Source: Flaveria trinervia (taxonomy: Eukaryota; Streptophyta; Magnoliopsida; Asterales; Asteraceae). From it: DNA of 64,000 nt. Position numbers and translations under genes: made by a program. Below are positions 36,536-51,300 of this stretch, one piece after another (position 1 is the stretch's first letter; each line of letters begins with the position of its first letter). The stretch covers positions 68,277,159 through 68,341,158 of the forward strand of contig CM046456.1 in NCBI GenBank assembly GCA_025506515.1, in the 5' to 3' direction. The notes under the pieces are model-generated. The model worked only from the letters and a program-made list of their open reading frames with translations, was not told the origin of the DNA and did not search any database.

Positions 36536-37700
36536 ATGTTGATTCTTCGAATCAAATCAAGCACCAACAATGGCGTCACACTGGTATCATCCTCAATCGC
36601 CACTCTGCAATCCATCATTCACCACATTCATCCACATTACTCAACGAAATCAACCCCAAATCACCAAATCAACGAGCCCCATTTCATGGTCGATTACCTC
36701 ATAAACTCATTGGGATTCTCAAAGGACCAAGCTTTATCCCTTTTAACAAAGGTAAGCCACCTCAAATCCACCGAAAAAACCCAATTCGGTTGTTGATTTC
36801 TTTAAACAATGCGGTCTTGACAAAACCCAGGTTAGAAACATTGTGTGTTATCGCCCTAAAATCTTAACTGCTAATGTTGATAAAACCCTAGTGCCCAAGT
36901 TTAGGGTTTTGCAAGAATTAGGGTTACCTGGGCGGGGGTTAGAGAAGTTGTTTATGCGAAGTTCGAATTTCTCTAGTGGTAGATTAGATGCTAATGTTAG
37001 TTTTTTGAGGAAGTTGTTGGATAGTGATGAGAAAGTGTTGAAGGTTGTTAGGAGATCATGGTGGATGATATCGTTGAATTATGAGCAGAAGTTGTCTGCT
37101 AGTTTGTTAGTGTTGGAGAAGAATGGATTATCGAATGATAAGATTGAAACTATATTGTTAAAGAACCCGGGGTGTCTTCTTCGGAGTCCTGAATGGTTGG
37201 AAGCAACCATAAAGAAAGTTGAACCTGTATTGGGGCTTTCGCCCCAATCGCCAAGATTCGTTGATGGTCTTGAAATCTTGATTTCGTTGAGTGAATCCAC
37301 AATGTATATGAAATTTGAAATCTTTAGAAGCTTTGGGTGGTCGGATTCGGATATACTTACAATGACTAGGTCTTTACCTTTTTGCTTGAGAGGGTCTGAG
37401 GCTAAAATTCAAGCTTCTTTGAAGTTTTTCATGAGTGAACTTGGTTATTCGGCTGCTTATTTGGCAACTCATCCGAAATTATTGGTTTACAGCTTGGAAA
37501 AGAGGGTTATGCCCCGGCATAGAGTACTAGAGACTTTGAAAGAGAAGAATCTGTTGAAGAGTAATTTTTCACTTTGTTCTGTTGCTGCTCTTTCTGAGGA
37601 GAAATTTATAAAGGATTTTGTGATGCCATATCATGAACATGTACCCCAGTTGTATGAAGCTTACACCAAGGCTACCGGCCATTTGCGGACAAATAAATGA
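36536..37700 (+). CDS. organellar mTERF-family protein 1, frame broken by one base
   Basis: This intronless gene encodes about 387 residues, like the plant mTERF clade found in clusters in many genomes. It has an N-terminal Ser/His-rich presequence (MLILRIKSSTNN, probable mitochondrial or plastid targeting), then FMVDYLINSLGFSKDQA and helical mTERF repeats ending in LxxxP-type turns (ILLKNPGCLL, MTRSLPFCL, LATHPKLLVYSLEKRVMPRH). mTERFs bind organelle nucleic acids and act in transcription termination, splicing or ribosome assembly; which role applies here is unknown. The frame shifts at the A6 run at 36774-36779: with one A fewer the two open parts (to 36796 and from about 36785) join as STEKPNSVVDFFKQCG. 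There is no intron with GT-AG that would do this. Likely a homopolymer sequence error. Confidence 0.88.
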
Positions 37701-40700
37701 CCTTTAGCTCCTATATGAGGTAATAATTTTTAGATTTCGTGGTTAGCATGACTAACATTGTTTCTAGTTGTTTTCTTTAAAATGTTACAATCTTCGTTTT
37801 GTTAGTTTGCTAGTCATTGTGCTTACAGAAATATAACGCTAAGTTCATTAAATATGATGATCTTGAATGATGTTAGAAGAGAGAACTACACGGTAGTTTA
37901 TTGATATTGTTGGCTTATTGTATCACACTGAAGTGACTTTTGGCCAAACTCATGTTCAAATATAAAATGCTCTGTTATTATCTTCATCTAAAAAGCAAAT
38001 TTTGACTTGTCACATAGTTTAATAAAACTCTTTGAGTAGTGATGGGACAGAATTGGACAAAAAACGTGTTCCACAATTCAACTTCACCATTATCTTGTAA
38101 CGTCTGCTGATGGCAAATAGCTAAATTTGGAACATAATATTTGCAGAAAGGAAAACATTTTTTCAAAGGAGGGAATATCTAACTAAGCCAACTGCAGCTG
38201 ATTCATACAACCATGCAGACTACTATGCTGTGCATAAGTGACTCAACTTTCAATTTTACGAAAATTTACTATTGTATTTGCATTGCTAGAACCGTCATAC
38301 CTCAAACTACCATGCTTTAGTGATCTGTACATTTAGCAGTGAAAGTTATGCACGGTTCTATTGCCCTCACTACTGTTGGAGAGTATAAACTCTATATAGG
38401 GTTAGTTGCACCAACTTAATTTTACTTTTGTATCATTTTACGTTAAAAATGTCTTTTTCTTATTGTATGCAAGATATATTAAGTTTTTTTTCCTACTTCA
38501 TGTAATTGTTGGTAAAGTTGTGACCTTGACACTAGTTTTTGATCATATAGAAGGTGCTGCTATAAATGGCGTTAGAACGTTACTTAGAATATCAGGAGTG
38601 GCAAGGCTGGATCCCACTCTATTTCTGTAGTGGTGATTATGTTTTTCAACTAAAAGATAATTATTAAACAAAGAAACCAGATTTGAAAGGTTTACAAACT
38701 TTGAGTGAATATTTTTTTATTGTTAATGTTCATACAAATTTGAAAGAAATGAAAATTTTCCTTTTTTTATTTATTTAACATTAAAATCAATTGTGGGGTG
38801 TGGTTCCCACCATTCACGCATGTTGCCACCATCACACACCAAAAAATCACTAGCCGGGGCGATTGGGATTCACGCAATCATGGGTTCATGTACTCCCACT
38901 CCGTGTATGGTAAAAAGGTAGATATATGTTGCATTCAACGGAAAAAGTATACTTTGTGCATATATTGACAAACATCTGCAGAACCCTTTATTATACAAAA
39001 GGAGCTAAACCTGTTCCCATAAGTTAGAATAACCAAAAGGCAAGTAAGTATGCTTTAGTGATGTTTACATTTGCAGTGGAAGTCATACATGACATTTTAG
39101 AAAATTTAGTGATTTGTTTAAAGTCTAATCTTTTTGCTGTGGGTAGAATAGTCAAGTTTCGAAGCAATCATGGTTAGCGACTTGGTACATTTTTTAGTAA
39201 AAGCTGTATATCGTTCTAGAATCCGTTCATGGGCAAGTGCTGAAGCTTTTACTCTTTTGAAAGTGCAGGATGGACAGAGAGATGTGATGATTGATTGATT
39301 GCTTTACAAAGACTGTAGATTGAGAATGATGCCACAAAAGGGTGCATTTTTGCTATACAAAAAGCTATATGGGACAAAGCCAATTAGTGATCTATGTGTC
39401 AACTTTTGCGATAACCTCATTTTTGGAGGGCCAATTTACAAACAAGTTTTTTTTTTTTTGCCTTTTTTTTCTGGTGACTATTATCACTTACTTTAAACTG
39501 CTTAATGCGCTCTAATACAATTTTGAAGGTGCGTGATTTTTTATTCAAACTATTTGTCAGGTTACATGTGAGTGAAATAAGTTACTATTGCCAGTGTTTT
39601 ACGGTTCAATTTGACCTGTTTTTACGGTATCAATTTGACCTGTTTTGATGAAAATTTTAGGCTGAGCTTTCGCTTCGAAAAAAGACAAACCAACCAAGCT
39701 GGGCGGTTCGACGATTTGTGTTTGATGGTTTTGAACTTTTTTTTTCGAAAGCATGATTTTGTATTTTGAAATTGACAAGGATGGTTTAAGAATACTTATA
39801 CACACATACATAACTTTATATTTGTAAAATGATAAAGATAAATTTCATATATAGATGTAAGAAGACAAGTTTGGTTTACTTGGTGGCTTAAGTTTTAAAT
39901 CGTAAACTAAGTCTTAAATTGTCAAAAGTGAATCATACACATATATTAACCAGCCAACTTGATTTGTTTGGGTGGTTCAGTTGATTTTCATGGTTTATGA
40001 ACACCTATAAGAAGCTCTTATCTCAAACTAATCCAAGTCTAAAATCATATCAATTTATAAATTTTCCTTGCTTAAAGTGATGTTTTATTAAAAAATATAT
40101 ATTTTTGTTAACATAACTAGTAGACAGGTATTATAACTAGTAGACAGGTATTGAAAGATACCAACAATTAACAATCTAGTGATTGTTGAATTGTTGCATT
40201 AAAGAAAGAAGAATAGTTGTGAGTCATTAAATATTATGAAGAATATTTACAAGAGGATTCCCACAATCTAGTGATGTTTGCACATAATCTCCTCATCTTG
40301 TGAACCAACACTTTGGGCCCTTTTGGTGGGGAAATGTCACTTTCAAGATAAACTTTAAACACCACCATTCAACAAGCTAAGCCAACTCCCAATTGGTTAC
40401 TATTTTCCTATAGATTACCTAAACTAAAAGGCTACAATATCTTCATCTATAAACCAACAATTTTCATTTATAAAGTGTCATGAATGGAAGTTGTAGATTT
40501 TCCATTTGTAAAAGATTCTTAGGTTATGGTTTGTTTAATCATCTTGCCATTATAATTTTAAGATGTATAGTATAAATTTATCTAAAAAATAAAGTGAAGT
40601 AGTGAGATTTAGTGGATCATTAAGAGCAAATATACATGACATAAGTTTTTTTTCTTAAGTATTTAAGAATGTCTTGGTATAATCAAACACTATAATCTTT

Positions 40701-43123
40701 AAATAATATATAAAATGTGAAGTTAAAGAAATTCCATGAGTGATGAATATGTAATGATATATTAAAATAATTCAAAAGCTTAGGATAGTATCTTCTTTGT
40801 TATTATTAAACATTATGATTTTACATTTTCACATATAATTTTTTATAGTGTGTTGTGGCATCAATTTCTTTTGGGGATATTTTATGAGCATATTTTTGTC
40901 AAGCAATCAAATCAACAATCGATAGAATGTAAGTCCATCAAGCTCATATGTTATGATTTAATCTTTATTTTAGTGATGTGGAATATGATCTTCACCCAAC
41001 AACCATCGTCTTAAACCGAAGACCAAGTCATAATTTCCCCGCTTCGATAATAGGCCTCAAGATCCAACCATCATGTACCAGTCTTATTAGTATTAGGACC
41101 TGCTGCTTGACTCTATAATATGATACCTCTTTGTCATGATTTTTCTGCTATTGCGTGCAATACATATGCCTAAATAGGTTTCACTTTACAACCACATGTT
41201 GATACCAAAATAGTCCATAAAACTTATTGACAATGATTCTTTCTTTTACCAGTATGAAATTAAGTTTTCATTTAACAAAATCTTTACTATTTATAGACAC
41301 TATAGTTCATATTATCTTTATCATTATTGTTTCATGTCTTATCGTTACGAAAAAGATAACACTAAACATTATGATTATACAACTTAAACATGTTAGCCTT
41401 TTAACTATCCACTTTTGAAACCAACTTGATGTTTACTTTATTAATATACACAAACTTTATCTTGACTTTTTAATAATATATTAATAGATAGTAGAACTGA
41501 CGGCTTGAGTTTAAAAATTAAATCGTTTTTGAAAAATAAATTCAAAAGTTACTTTGGTTCTACTTTTGTTTATATTTATGTAAACTATACACTTCATTAG
41601 TTGTCAAAACATGGAAGCAAGTTACTTAACTTTCTTGGGGGTTGAGATTTGCTTTTTACCAATTCGTATAATCAAATTAATAAAAAGGATTCTCTCTTTA
41701 CTATTCTTTATAATAATCAAATTAATAAAAAGGATTCTCTCTTTACTTATTCTTATAAAAAGATATATTGATCCATTCAAGTAGTCTTATCGGTATCAAA
41801 GAAACAATACATATATATAAAAATATATATGATCTATATATGTGAGAGGATTTTGCAAGACCAAGTGTAAACAATGTGTTTATTTTAAAGTATTACGGTG
41901 TGGATGAATTCGATGTAACAAGCGTATTTTAGATGATTGATGTGTGTTTCGTATTGTTACAAGTGATTTCTGTGCACCGCTCTAATGCTTTAGACACACA
42001 ATCATTATAACAATTTGGCATACCTTTGTAATGACTTAGAGACACCGTTGGAACCGGTTCAGACGTATCATTGTAACTACTTTAAGTGTATTATTATAAT
42101 TAACAATGTGTTCACGTTTCTAGTAAATATCATTCTAAAAGAAGAGATATAACAATACTATATCCAAGTAAAGATAGTAAGATTCTTGATTTTATGATAA
42201 AATTAATTAGAAAAATAAGTTGCTAAAAGATCTATAGTCAAAAAGTTTGGTGAAACTAACATTTAGGGGAAAAAAGAGTTAACACCCTTGATATGTGCTA
42301 CTTTAACAAAATAAAGTTTTATAAGATATAAAATAGTCATGAACATGTAGGTGATACCTTAATAAAAAGAGCTTATGATATATACAAGTTCATTATATTT
42401 TCTTAAAGATAAGGCATTACCACCAGTAGCTTTATAATAAGTTATACATGTTAAAAACACAATAACAAAATACAACATGGTAGTTTTCTGAAATATTTGA
42501 CAGCATAGTTGTTTAAAAAAAATTTAAAAAACCCAAGGTTTGTTCAAATAGTGAATCATATTATTTGTTAGCTATAAATGTGACAGAAGTTAAAGTAACT
42601 CAAACTCGACTTGGCTTGATTTTATAAGCTCAGCCCAAGTGGGAAGCTCAAGTTGAAAAACCTTAAACACACTTGTGGTTTGATGAGTTTTGGCTTGTTT
42701 TCCTTCTAATGTTTTCATATATTATTGTTCATATGAGTCTTAAAATAACAAACTATACAGGTTTTTAATTACACAATATCAAATTATCAATATACAAGAA
42801 AAATAAATAAGAAATCAAGGATGAGCTTATAAATTTATACGATTCAACGAGCAACCCACTTTAACCTGTATTATTTTTGAAAATCATATGTGCCAACTAG
42901 CTCAAGATAAACTAGATCCTTTTCTTAACATGCTAATGTATGAATGAGAAGCTAATGTATGAATGAGCTGCAAGCTACATATCAACTCAATCCTAATTAT
43001 ATGTCTATCACTTGGGCGTGCCTAAAATCATTCGGTTCACACATAAAATTATAAATCTATCATTATTTGATATGTTTACTTGAATTGTTGTTTCTTCTAT
43101 TGAGTTTTCATCTTGCTAAATAA
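37701..43123. other. intergenic between mTERF 1 and Helitron; no supported gene
   Basis: The first 1.6 kb may hold mTERF 1 downstream sequence: GCTTTAGTGATNTNTACATTT with a following GCAGTGNAAGT is present at about 38313 and again at 39053, a diverged duplication. Short tandem repeats occur at 40113-40152 (ACTAGTAGACAGGTATT twice), 41668-41757 (two 45-bp units containing TCAAATTAATAAAAAGG) and 42935-42970 (GCTAATGTATGAATGAG twice). Open stretches here (38406, 39299, 41227) lack coding character. Confidence 0.5.
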
Positions 43124-43684
43124 TCTTCCTATTCTAATAAAAAAGTAAAAGAGTGTGTCACTTGTCACCATCATATTCATTCTTATCAAACTTTTTCCGC
43201 TTCTCTCTCTTATTAAATAACCATATTAATTACTAATAATATTATTTATTTATTTTTATATTATAATTAGCTTATTAATAAAAATAAAAAAGAGATTTTT
43301 TTATTAATGCTATTTATATAGAGATAGTTTTTGATAAAATGATTTTTTTCAAAAAAAATAAAACTTTTTTTAAAATTTGGTTTTTTAAAGTAAATTTTTT
43401 ATTAAACAAAAATAATTAAAATAAGGAGTTACAGTAAGAAAATTTTTAAAAATAAAAATATTTTAAAAATAAAAATTTTTTGAAACGTGATTTTAAAAAA
43501 AATATTAAATTTGTCTTTAAAAAAAGTAAATTTTCATATTATTGTTTTATTACTAATAGTTGTTACTCGTACATAATTTCAATCATATCATGTATTAGTC
43601 TATTATTTTACAATTAATAATTTTTATTCAATTTAATATTTTATTTATTTAACCCCGTGTAATACACGGGGTTATTAAAGCTAG
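43124..43684 (+). mobile_element. non-autonomous Helitron with intact termini (561 bp)
   Basis: A precedes TCTTCCTATTCTAATAAAAA (5' end). The 3' end has a perfect 11-bp hairpin (arm AACCCCGTGTA, 1-nt loop, 43651-43673), a short spacer and CTAG (43681-43684) followed by T. These are the canonical Helitron ends. No coding capacity, so it depends on an autonomous partner. Confidence 0.8.
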
Positions 43685-45703
43685 TGTGAAATAAAACTGG
43701 AATTAGTCTTATTTTTTTTTTTTTGCGGTTACAAGCTTATTTGAGAAGGTAATTCTTTGGAACCAGTTTAGTTCTTCGGTCTCAACACGTTGAACCGATT
43801 TTTTCGCTTTTAGTTGGAACCGTAAGATTTGAAGTCCTTTTGTGGTAAAGTCTAAAAACTCAAACTATGTACTATTCATCATGCTTCTTAAATCATATAG
43901 ATATAATATATTACAAACCATATCTTAATTTAAATTTAAACGTTAGGCTGATTTTTATAATCGTATTTTTTTAGTAAACCACATTTTATAAATATCTTGT
44001 TTTTAACTAATATGATTATGATTTTAATAGCGTATATAGTCGGAATTCTTAGTTCTACACCTAAGGGTTAGGATTGTAGAAAAATCTCAACCTTTTTACT
44101 TTTTTAGACTATTATACTTCTAGCTTGAACATGACTCGATCTTTCAAACTGATTTTCTATCAAGATGAAATCGATTGATATGATGAGTTCAGCTCAAACC
44201 TATAAGAAATTGTAACTTACCACCTTTTAACCTTCTAATACAAGTGGGTGGAAAAAAACTAAAGCATATGCAAACCATATAATGTTAGACTAAATAATAA
44301 TGAAAGATATGAGGTGTAAATCACAACACATATAAAAAGGAAAAGGTGTAGCGTCATAAAAGCATGAAACATAGAAAAATAACTAGAGATTATTTCCAAG
44401 TGGGCATGTAAATATTTCCTTATCTAGTCTTAGGCTTATAAATTATTAATATGTTAACATTGATTAAGAAAACTTATATCATAATAGTAACTAAATCTTC
44501 TTTCTTAACAAATACTTCAATATATATAGGTGTTCACGATCCAGTTTCAACAAAATATTAGAATAAATAAATAAACGATGAATTAAAACAAATGAAATAA
44601 AATAATATGATTTTTGAACTAAATATTTTTTTGATTTGTTTAATCATTACAGATAAACTTAAATACTATATATATTATAATTTATTTTCCAATACTATAA
44701 AAGAAAATTATATATACTATCATATTTTTTGAAATGAATAATATTTCATTATGTTAAATTATTTGTTGCACATTAAATTGCTCACTTTGATAATTTAAAA
44801 CGGATTCTTAACTAAATAATTTCACTCACAAATTTATTATTAAATATAAATGTATATTTTTAGTTGCAATAACAACTATTGTATAAATATAGACGCACCG
44901 CTAAAAATTATAAAGTGGACGTTTAGCAATTAGTGTATATATATATATAAAGCTTTTGAGTTAATTGAAGTTTATAACTTGCAAAAAGCTATTTGTCAAG
45001 TTTTATTAGATCAAAGATATACATTCACACGTTACTATGAAAATTTTATGCATATCTTTAAGTGATATTTTTAAGGACATATAATTAGTTTATTCAACCG
45101 TTTTTTAACACATACTAAGCGTTTATGTTCGTTAAACGGTTAACACGGCTTGTTACTTTTTTAATAAAAAAATAATTAAATTAAGTGTTAAAGTTCTTAA
45201 ATTTTTTTAGTTAAAACATTCAAATAAGATGACTGGTAATTATTCTTCTAATTTTTTAAACACTAAATTATTAAATCTAAAAAAAAATAAACAATGAATA
45301 ACTAAAACTAATGAAAAAGTATATATGTTTAAAATATTTTTATTTTAGAATATTTTAGTTAAAAAAATCAAATTGATTGCTTTTGTGATTTTTATTATAG
45401 ATATAAATATGTATTATATATTATAAATATAGACCATAAACAAAATGCTAGTGGTGGGGATGACTAACGAGTTAGGGCAATACATTGTGGAATATTGCAT
45501 TGTTATAGTTTTTAGTCTCTCATATGTGGAACTTTTCAAATTGTTAATTGGCTTTGTAACTAGTCCAAATTACCAATTTTTTTATCTAGTGCTTACTTGC
45601 AGAATTTCAATATGATTTTCATGAAAAACACATCTCATAGGCCATATTATCCATTTATATATAAATCATGGTTGAAATCAAAACCTAATTTTATACAAAA
45701 GTT
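43685..45703. other. intergenic AT-rich DNA, no gene seen
   Basis: No open reading frames of note and no element termini recognised. Confidence 0.55.
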
Positions 45704-46191
45704 CTAGTATAGTATCCCGTGTAATATACGGGTTAATTAAATTAATATATGAAATAATTTGTAATAAAATTTTAAAATTTGTAAATAAAATATGATTGAG
45801 TTAGAAATAAATAAGTAGTTCAAGTAGAAACAAAAATAATATCATTTTAAATTTTCATTTTAAAAGATTGTGTTTTTTTAATTGTTTTCTTAAGCATTCT
45901 GTTTTTTAGTTTTATTTTGAAAAATAATTATGTTATAAAACTTAGAAAAAGTGGTATTAAAATACTTCATATTTAAAAAAATTGTGTCATATTTTTTAAA
46001 GTGTATGTTTTTGTTATAATATCAAGTTATTAAAATTTTAAAATATCAATTTGTTTATTTAAAAATATGTTAAATAATATAATTACTATATATATATATC
46101 ATTATTAGAAGAGAGACGAAAAAATGAAAAAAAAATGCTTAATATGTTAACATGTGACATAAAAAATTTTATTTTTTATATAGGTTATAGA
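45704..46191 (-). mobile_element. non-autonomous Helitron, minus strand (488 bp)
   Basis: On the minus strand it starts A|TCTATAACCTATATAAAAAA and ends with a hairpin (AACCCGTATATTACACGGG) then ATACTATACTAG. The base after CTAG is A instead of T. It is closely related to 16276-16791. Confidence 0.65.
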
Positions 46192-47433
46192 TACCGTAGG
46201 TCAACATTACCTTTTTTCCATAAGATTTCATTACATATACAAATTTAACATGCATGTTTAAAAGTAGTCATGGGTAATTTTAGAAACTGTGTTTTTATGT
46301 TAATGTTATTGATTCAACTCTCTCACACACACGTGCACACAAATAGATTTTAATGTCAAAAATAGTTGGTTTAAATCATGCTAACTATATATGTGGTGAT
46401 ACTCATAACTTAATTGTCTAGTATTATGATGTTTGCCCATAAAAGTAGTGTGAATTCAAATTCTTGCAAGTAAAAGATAAGTGATATTTACGTAAAAAAA
46501 TTGTTGTTAATATAAACATGTGATGATTTTAGCAGTGGAGTAAGTACAAAGTAGAAAGCGTGTTCGTCGATTCAAAAAATAAAGAAATCTTGATTTGTAA
46601 AAAAGCAATTAACTTAAAAGTAAATTTTATATTAATATATATGGCTTTACTCGTATATTAAAATAGACGTTCTATTATCTTAAAACTTCTTTTGTAAACC
46701 ACTTGACAAAGGGCTACATGTGCAATAAAATTATTATCAGTATCTTATAAAAAAATCATAACCAAGTACAACATTATATATATTTATATTGATGAGTTAT
46801 CCATCTACACATCTTGTTTTTGTTTTTGTTGTATGCTCAAACTTACTATATGCATAGCTTATGATATTGACATTTAATAATTTTATTTTTATCATTTATT
46901 GAATCGTTTTCATAGTTTTACATCTAATTTGACAACTCACTCTTTTAGAATACGACTAATCAACATTTAACTAATTGACTATAATAAAATGGATCGGATT
47001 TTGGAGCTTTTTTTTAGTATTGCCCTCCACATGATACGAGTATATGATAGGTGTTTATGAATCAGTTTTCTTTATATGTTGTCGTACCGCGTTTTATTTA
47101 TTTTTTATAGTTTACAAAGATCTATACTAAATATTTATCACACATAAACTCAACAAATTGCCCTTTTCATAACCTGAAAAGGTAGATGGAGAAGAACGGT
47201 TGAATGTAAAGAATCGCCAATAATGAGTTGGTACGCATTTTCAAATATATTATAACCTCCTTGTCATTCAAAAGGCACAAACTTTAGTCAGAACAATCTT
47301 GCTTAAACCACTTGTAAGTAATGCAGTAAGAGTTGTATACTGTTCTGAATTTATATGTTTTTAGTCTTGAAAAAGTAGTTATGGTTTTTAAATTGCAAAG
47401 ATAGCACTATTATTGTTATGATCTATTATAATA
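46192..47433. other. intergenic, upstream of the TGA gene
   Basis: No gene seen; it should contain the TGA promoter in its right part, but no clear TATA box was fixed. Confidence 0.45.
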
Positions 47434-48333
47434 TTGCTTAATCTGTCAATTTATTTAGGTTTTTTCATTCTTTACACAATGAGTGTTTTTGCTTTAAAGC
47501 CATGGATGATGGGTGGTTCTTGTTATCTTATATATTTTTATATTATAACTTGTTTGATTTTTAATGGGTTTAATTCATTGTTTATAAAAACCCCAACAAA
47601 ATTGGATCTTTTTTTGTTTTTCAAGATTTCCATCCTCCATTTAGTTCTTCATGCACAGGTCAGCTTTCTGTTCATTGTTTTTCTTGAAATTAAGTGGCTT
47701 CTGGTGATTTTGTGTTCAAATCTGTGTGTTTAAGTGTTGATTTGTTAATATAATGATGCTTTTTAATATGTTTTAGAGTGTGAAGTTGTGTGTGTTGAAG
47801 AGGAATTAAAGGTTGCAAACTGCAAATTAGTAAGGTGAATATAGATAGATGATCTAAGTTACAATATTATGGTTGTTTTAGTTTTCATAGTGAAATCCCT
47901 TAATGCTTTTATTAATCCTACAAAAGTAGTACACTCTGCATCATGTGATGTATAAACACTCATCTTGATCCAGTTATGAAGTTACTGGCCTTCCAAATTT
48001 GTTGTAATTCTTTCTCATATTTGCTTTTATATACTTCATTGAATGATCGTGTTGACCGTTGACTAAGATTCAAACCTAGTAACTTTCATATTCAAATTTG
48101 ACCAAGAAATTGTAATATTTTCTGGTTTGAATTCTGTATACGTGTAGTTGTTTATATAGTTTAGTATGTATTTTCCGGTTATGAAGTTGAAATGAAACAA
48201 TTCTTACCGGTTATGAAGTCAACACTTATCTCGTTTGAAACTTACAAAGTCAATGGTCACACTGCATAGTTCTACTTAAAGGTGATATAAATCTGATTTG
48301 TGTTTTGTTTTGGTTAGATTCTGGTAAGCAACG
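47434..48333 (+). other. probable TGA 5' UTR and leader intron
   Basis: There is no clean coding here. A donor-like CACAG|GTCAGC at 47658 and an acceptor-like TTTTGGTTAG at 48317 would remove a leader intron of about 660 bp just before ATG 48334. The 99-codon open stretch 47434-47733 begins at a non-ATG codon and is not supported. Confidence 0.35.
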
Positions 48334-51300
48334 ATGACATCAACTTCAACTCAATTTGCAACATCAAGAAGGATGGGAATATACGACCCGTTACAACAAA
48401 TCAGCATGTGGGATGACGCGTTTGGACCCAATCTTAGCCCGATCATGAACAATAATATAGTGATAGCAGAGGCTGATGCAAGACTAGACAATAAGGTTCT
48501 TGAATTCATCCTTTGAAACTATTAGATTTTTATGTATTTATATGTATGCATAAACATATGTCATGTTACATGTTCATGTATCTTTATGTTTGTATAAACA
48601 TAAACTATGTTTTCAAGATTGTTAAGAGTTTATTGAATCTATAAGTATACATATAGTTGCAACAGAGCCATGATATCCATCCAGGTGTATCAAATCTACA
48701 AAGTATAAATGCATAAATATTGTATTCTTCATGATTATCTGATATTTATATGCATGCATGCATGTATGCATCTATATAGATCATGTTTTCATGGTATTGC
48801 TTTTATCTAAACAATCCTTTGTGGGATTCATTAGACCGACTACAGTTCTCAAGGATCATTAGGACCATCACCAGACGCTGCAGCAACAAAAACCATTGCA
48901 GATAAGGTGATAACATCATATACTGATATAAAAATAAGTATGCACATTATATTTTCGTGTAAATGTACAGTTAACTGATATATTTGGTTGTCTGACTGCA
49001 GTTACAAAGGCGTTTAGCACAAAACCGTGAAGCTGCACGAAAAAGCCGTTTAAGAAAAAAGGTGCTTACAAATTAAAAAATAACTCATGATAACTTTGCT
49101 CCTGTTTTTTTTCCTAATTATTTATCTTTTACTGTTTTAGGCTTATGTTCAACAATTGGAGTCAGGCCGCGTAAAGCTAGCACAATTAGAACAAGAACTC
49201 GAGAGGGCTCGCCGACAGGTTAAGTTACAATATTTTTTGAGTGGGTGTTGTAAAGTTTCAAACTTTCTTGAATCCCAATTGAATCTGACGTGTCAGCAGT
49301 TGATTGGTTGATTACAGGGCGCATACGGGGGTCTATTGAACACAGGCCACGGTTTGGTGTCTGGCCATGTCATCAACTCAGGTACACCGTCTACTCCTAC
49401 GGGTATATTTTATGTATATAGATGTTGCATAATAGATGGTTTAAAAGCTGTATGCAATTCTGATGTGATGAAAAGTTTTGGGTTCTTTGGGTACAGGGAT
49501 TGCTACATTTGAAATGGAATATGATTTGTGGGTTTCTGACCAAAAAAAGAAAGATGAAGAGCTTAGGAAAGTGTTGTTGACTCATAGTAGTGAAATCGAG
49601 CTTCGTATATTCGTCGATAGTAGCTTGAACCACTATTATGACCTTTTCAGAAAGAAAGCTAATGCTGCAAAATCCGATGTGTTTTATTTATTAAACGGGT
49701 TGTGGAGAACTCCCGTAGAGCGTTCTTTCAGTGGATTGGTGGTTTCCGGCCATCTGAGCTCTTATATGTAAGGCCTCCTTTGTTTTAATGACCGACCTCT
49801 ATTTGCCTATTGAAAGATATTACCAGCAGTTTTGACTCGTTTACTTGAGAAATGAGTTGTTTTGGTTATGCTTAATATAACGGGTCAAACATATAATGCT
49901 TCATTTTGACCGGAGATAAGTACCATTTTGACCTGTTGGTCAACCCATCCGACCCGCCCATTTGGCCACCTTTATAAAGAAATCAGAACACTTTCCATGA
50001 AAAGAAATGTTAATAATCTGTGCTTTTGGCGCGCAGATATTAATGCCACAGATTGAGTTAACGGATACACAGCTCATGAAGGTAAGAAGTTTAAGACAGT
50101 CATGTGAGCAAGCCGAAGAGGCGTTGAGTCAAGGCATGGATAAACTTCAACAAACATTGGCTCAGAGCATAACGATCAATATAATGGGACCTGCAAGTTA
50201 CAACACGCAGATGAATTGCGCAATGGAAAGGCTCGAGGCACTTGAAATTTTCTTGAATCAGGTAACTTAAAATGAGACCTGTTTTGACTTTTGAGTCAAA
50301 TCTCATCCATGCTAAGAAATGAAATATGCCTGTTTGTGCGGGAAGGGTGATGAGTATGTTTAACTAAACATTAAGTATTACTCTATAAGTATTTTAACTG
50401 AAAAAAAAGCTTACGAAATCTATGCTGCATGCTGCATTTAATTAGCTTAAGATCCCATAGTTGACTTCACAGAGTCAAACAATGACTTTCTTGTGTGAAT
50501 TTTCTAAGGATAACTTCAAATTTTTTGAAAAAGTTAAGGTTTAGTTTGAACTATATGGAATTACTTACAATATATAAATTCTAAAATTTAAGAAAGGTAG
50601 ATAAGAACTAATTGAAATTTGAGTTTAAAAAGTATTAGGTTTGACATATCATTGTAACATAGTCCGCATTTGACTTTTCAAGATCGGTTTATGTTTACTA
50701 CTCTACTTAAACTTTTAATTTCTAATCATATACTCTGACCTTCATAGATTCTTTTTAAAAATTCATAAGCGTGGTATCTTAAGAGTCCGTATTCGACTTT
50801 TGAGAGTGAACCGATGTCTTTTAACGAACTATCCTTAACATAACTTAAAGTTTTGTGAAAAGAATTGATAGTTATGTTCAAACGTATAGCACACATTGTA
50901 ACTTGTATGTTGTAAGGATTTAAAAGGGACATAATTCTAAGTGAAATTTGAGTTTAAAAAGTTTTAAGTTAAACCTAACAGGATAAAGCAGTCCACATTT
51001 GACTTTCAAGACTCGAATGGTTTTCTAAGTACTAGTTATACATAACTAAAAATACCAATTGCTGTCTTTTGCTTTATGTAAATGGATTACATTAGAAAAA
51101 ATCTTGGAAGATAATAACTGAAAAGATATTTACTAAATTTCCATTTCAAAAGGTAAGTTTGAATTTCTTTAATATTCTCTAACACGAACAGTCAAATTAT
51201 TTTGCAGGCAGATCACCTTCGAGAGCAGACTCTGCAGCAAATGTATCAAATCTTAACATTACATCAAGCAGCAAAAGCATTGCTTGCGCTTGGTGAATAC

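Noticed and set aside
36740..36850. Short intron joining the two halves of mTERF 1
   Set aside because: No GT-AG pair gives a plausible intron, the intervening bases encode conserved mTERF residues in the shifted frame, and related genes are intronless.
40113..42970. CRISPR-like short repeats
   Set aside because: Only two adjacent copies each, no spacers; ordinary tandem duplications in a plant genome.
49397..49633. 78-codon minus-strand open stretch
   Set aside because: Antisense to TGA exon 6; no family features.
50700..51000. Small open stretch on the minus strand in the TGA region (50726-50932)
   Set aside because: Lies within the last TGA intron, no recognised domain and no splice support.
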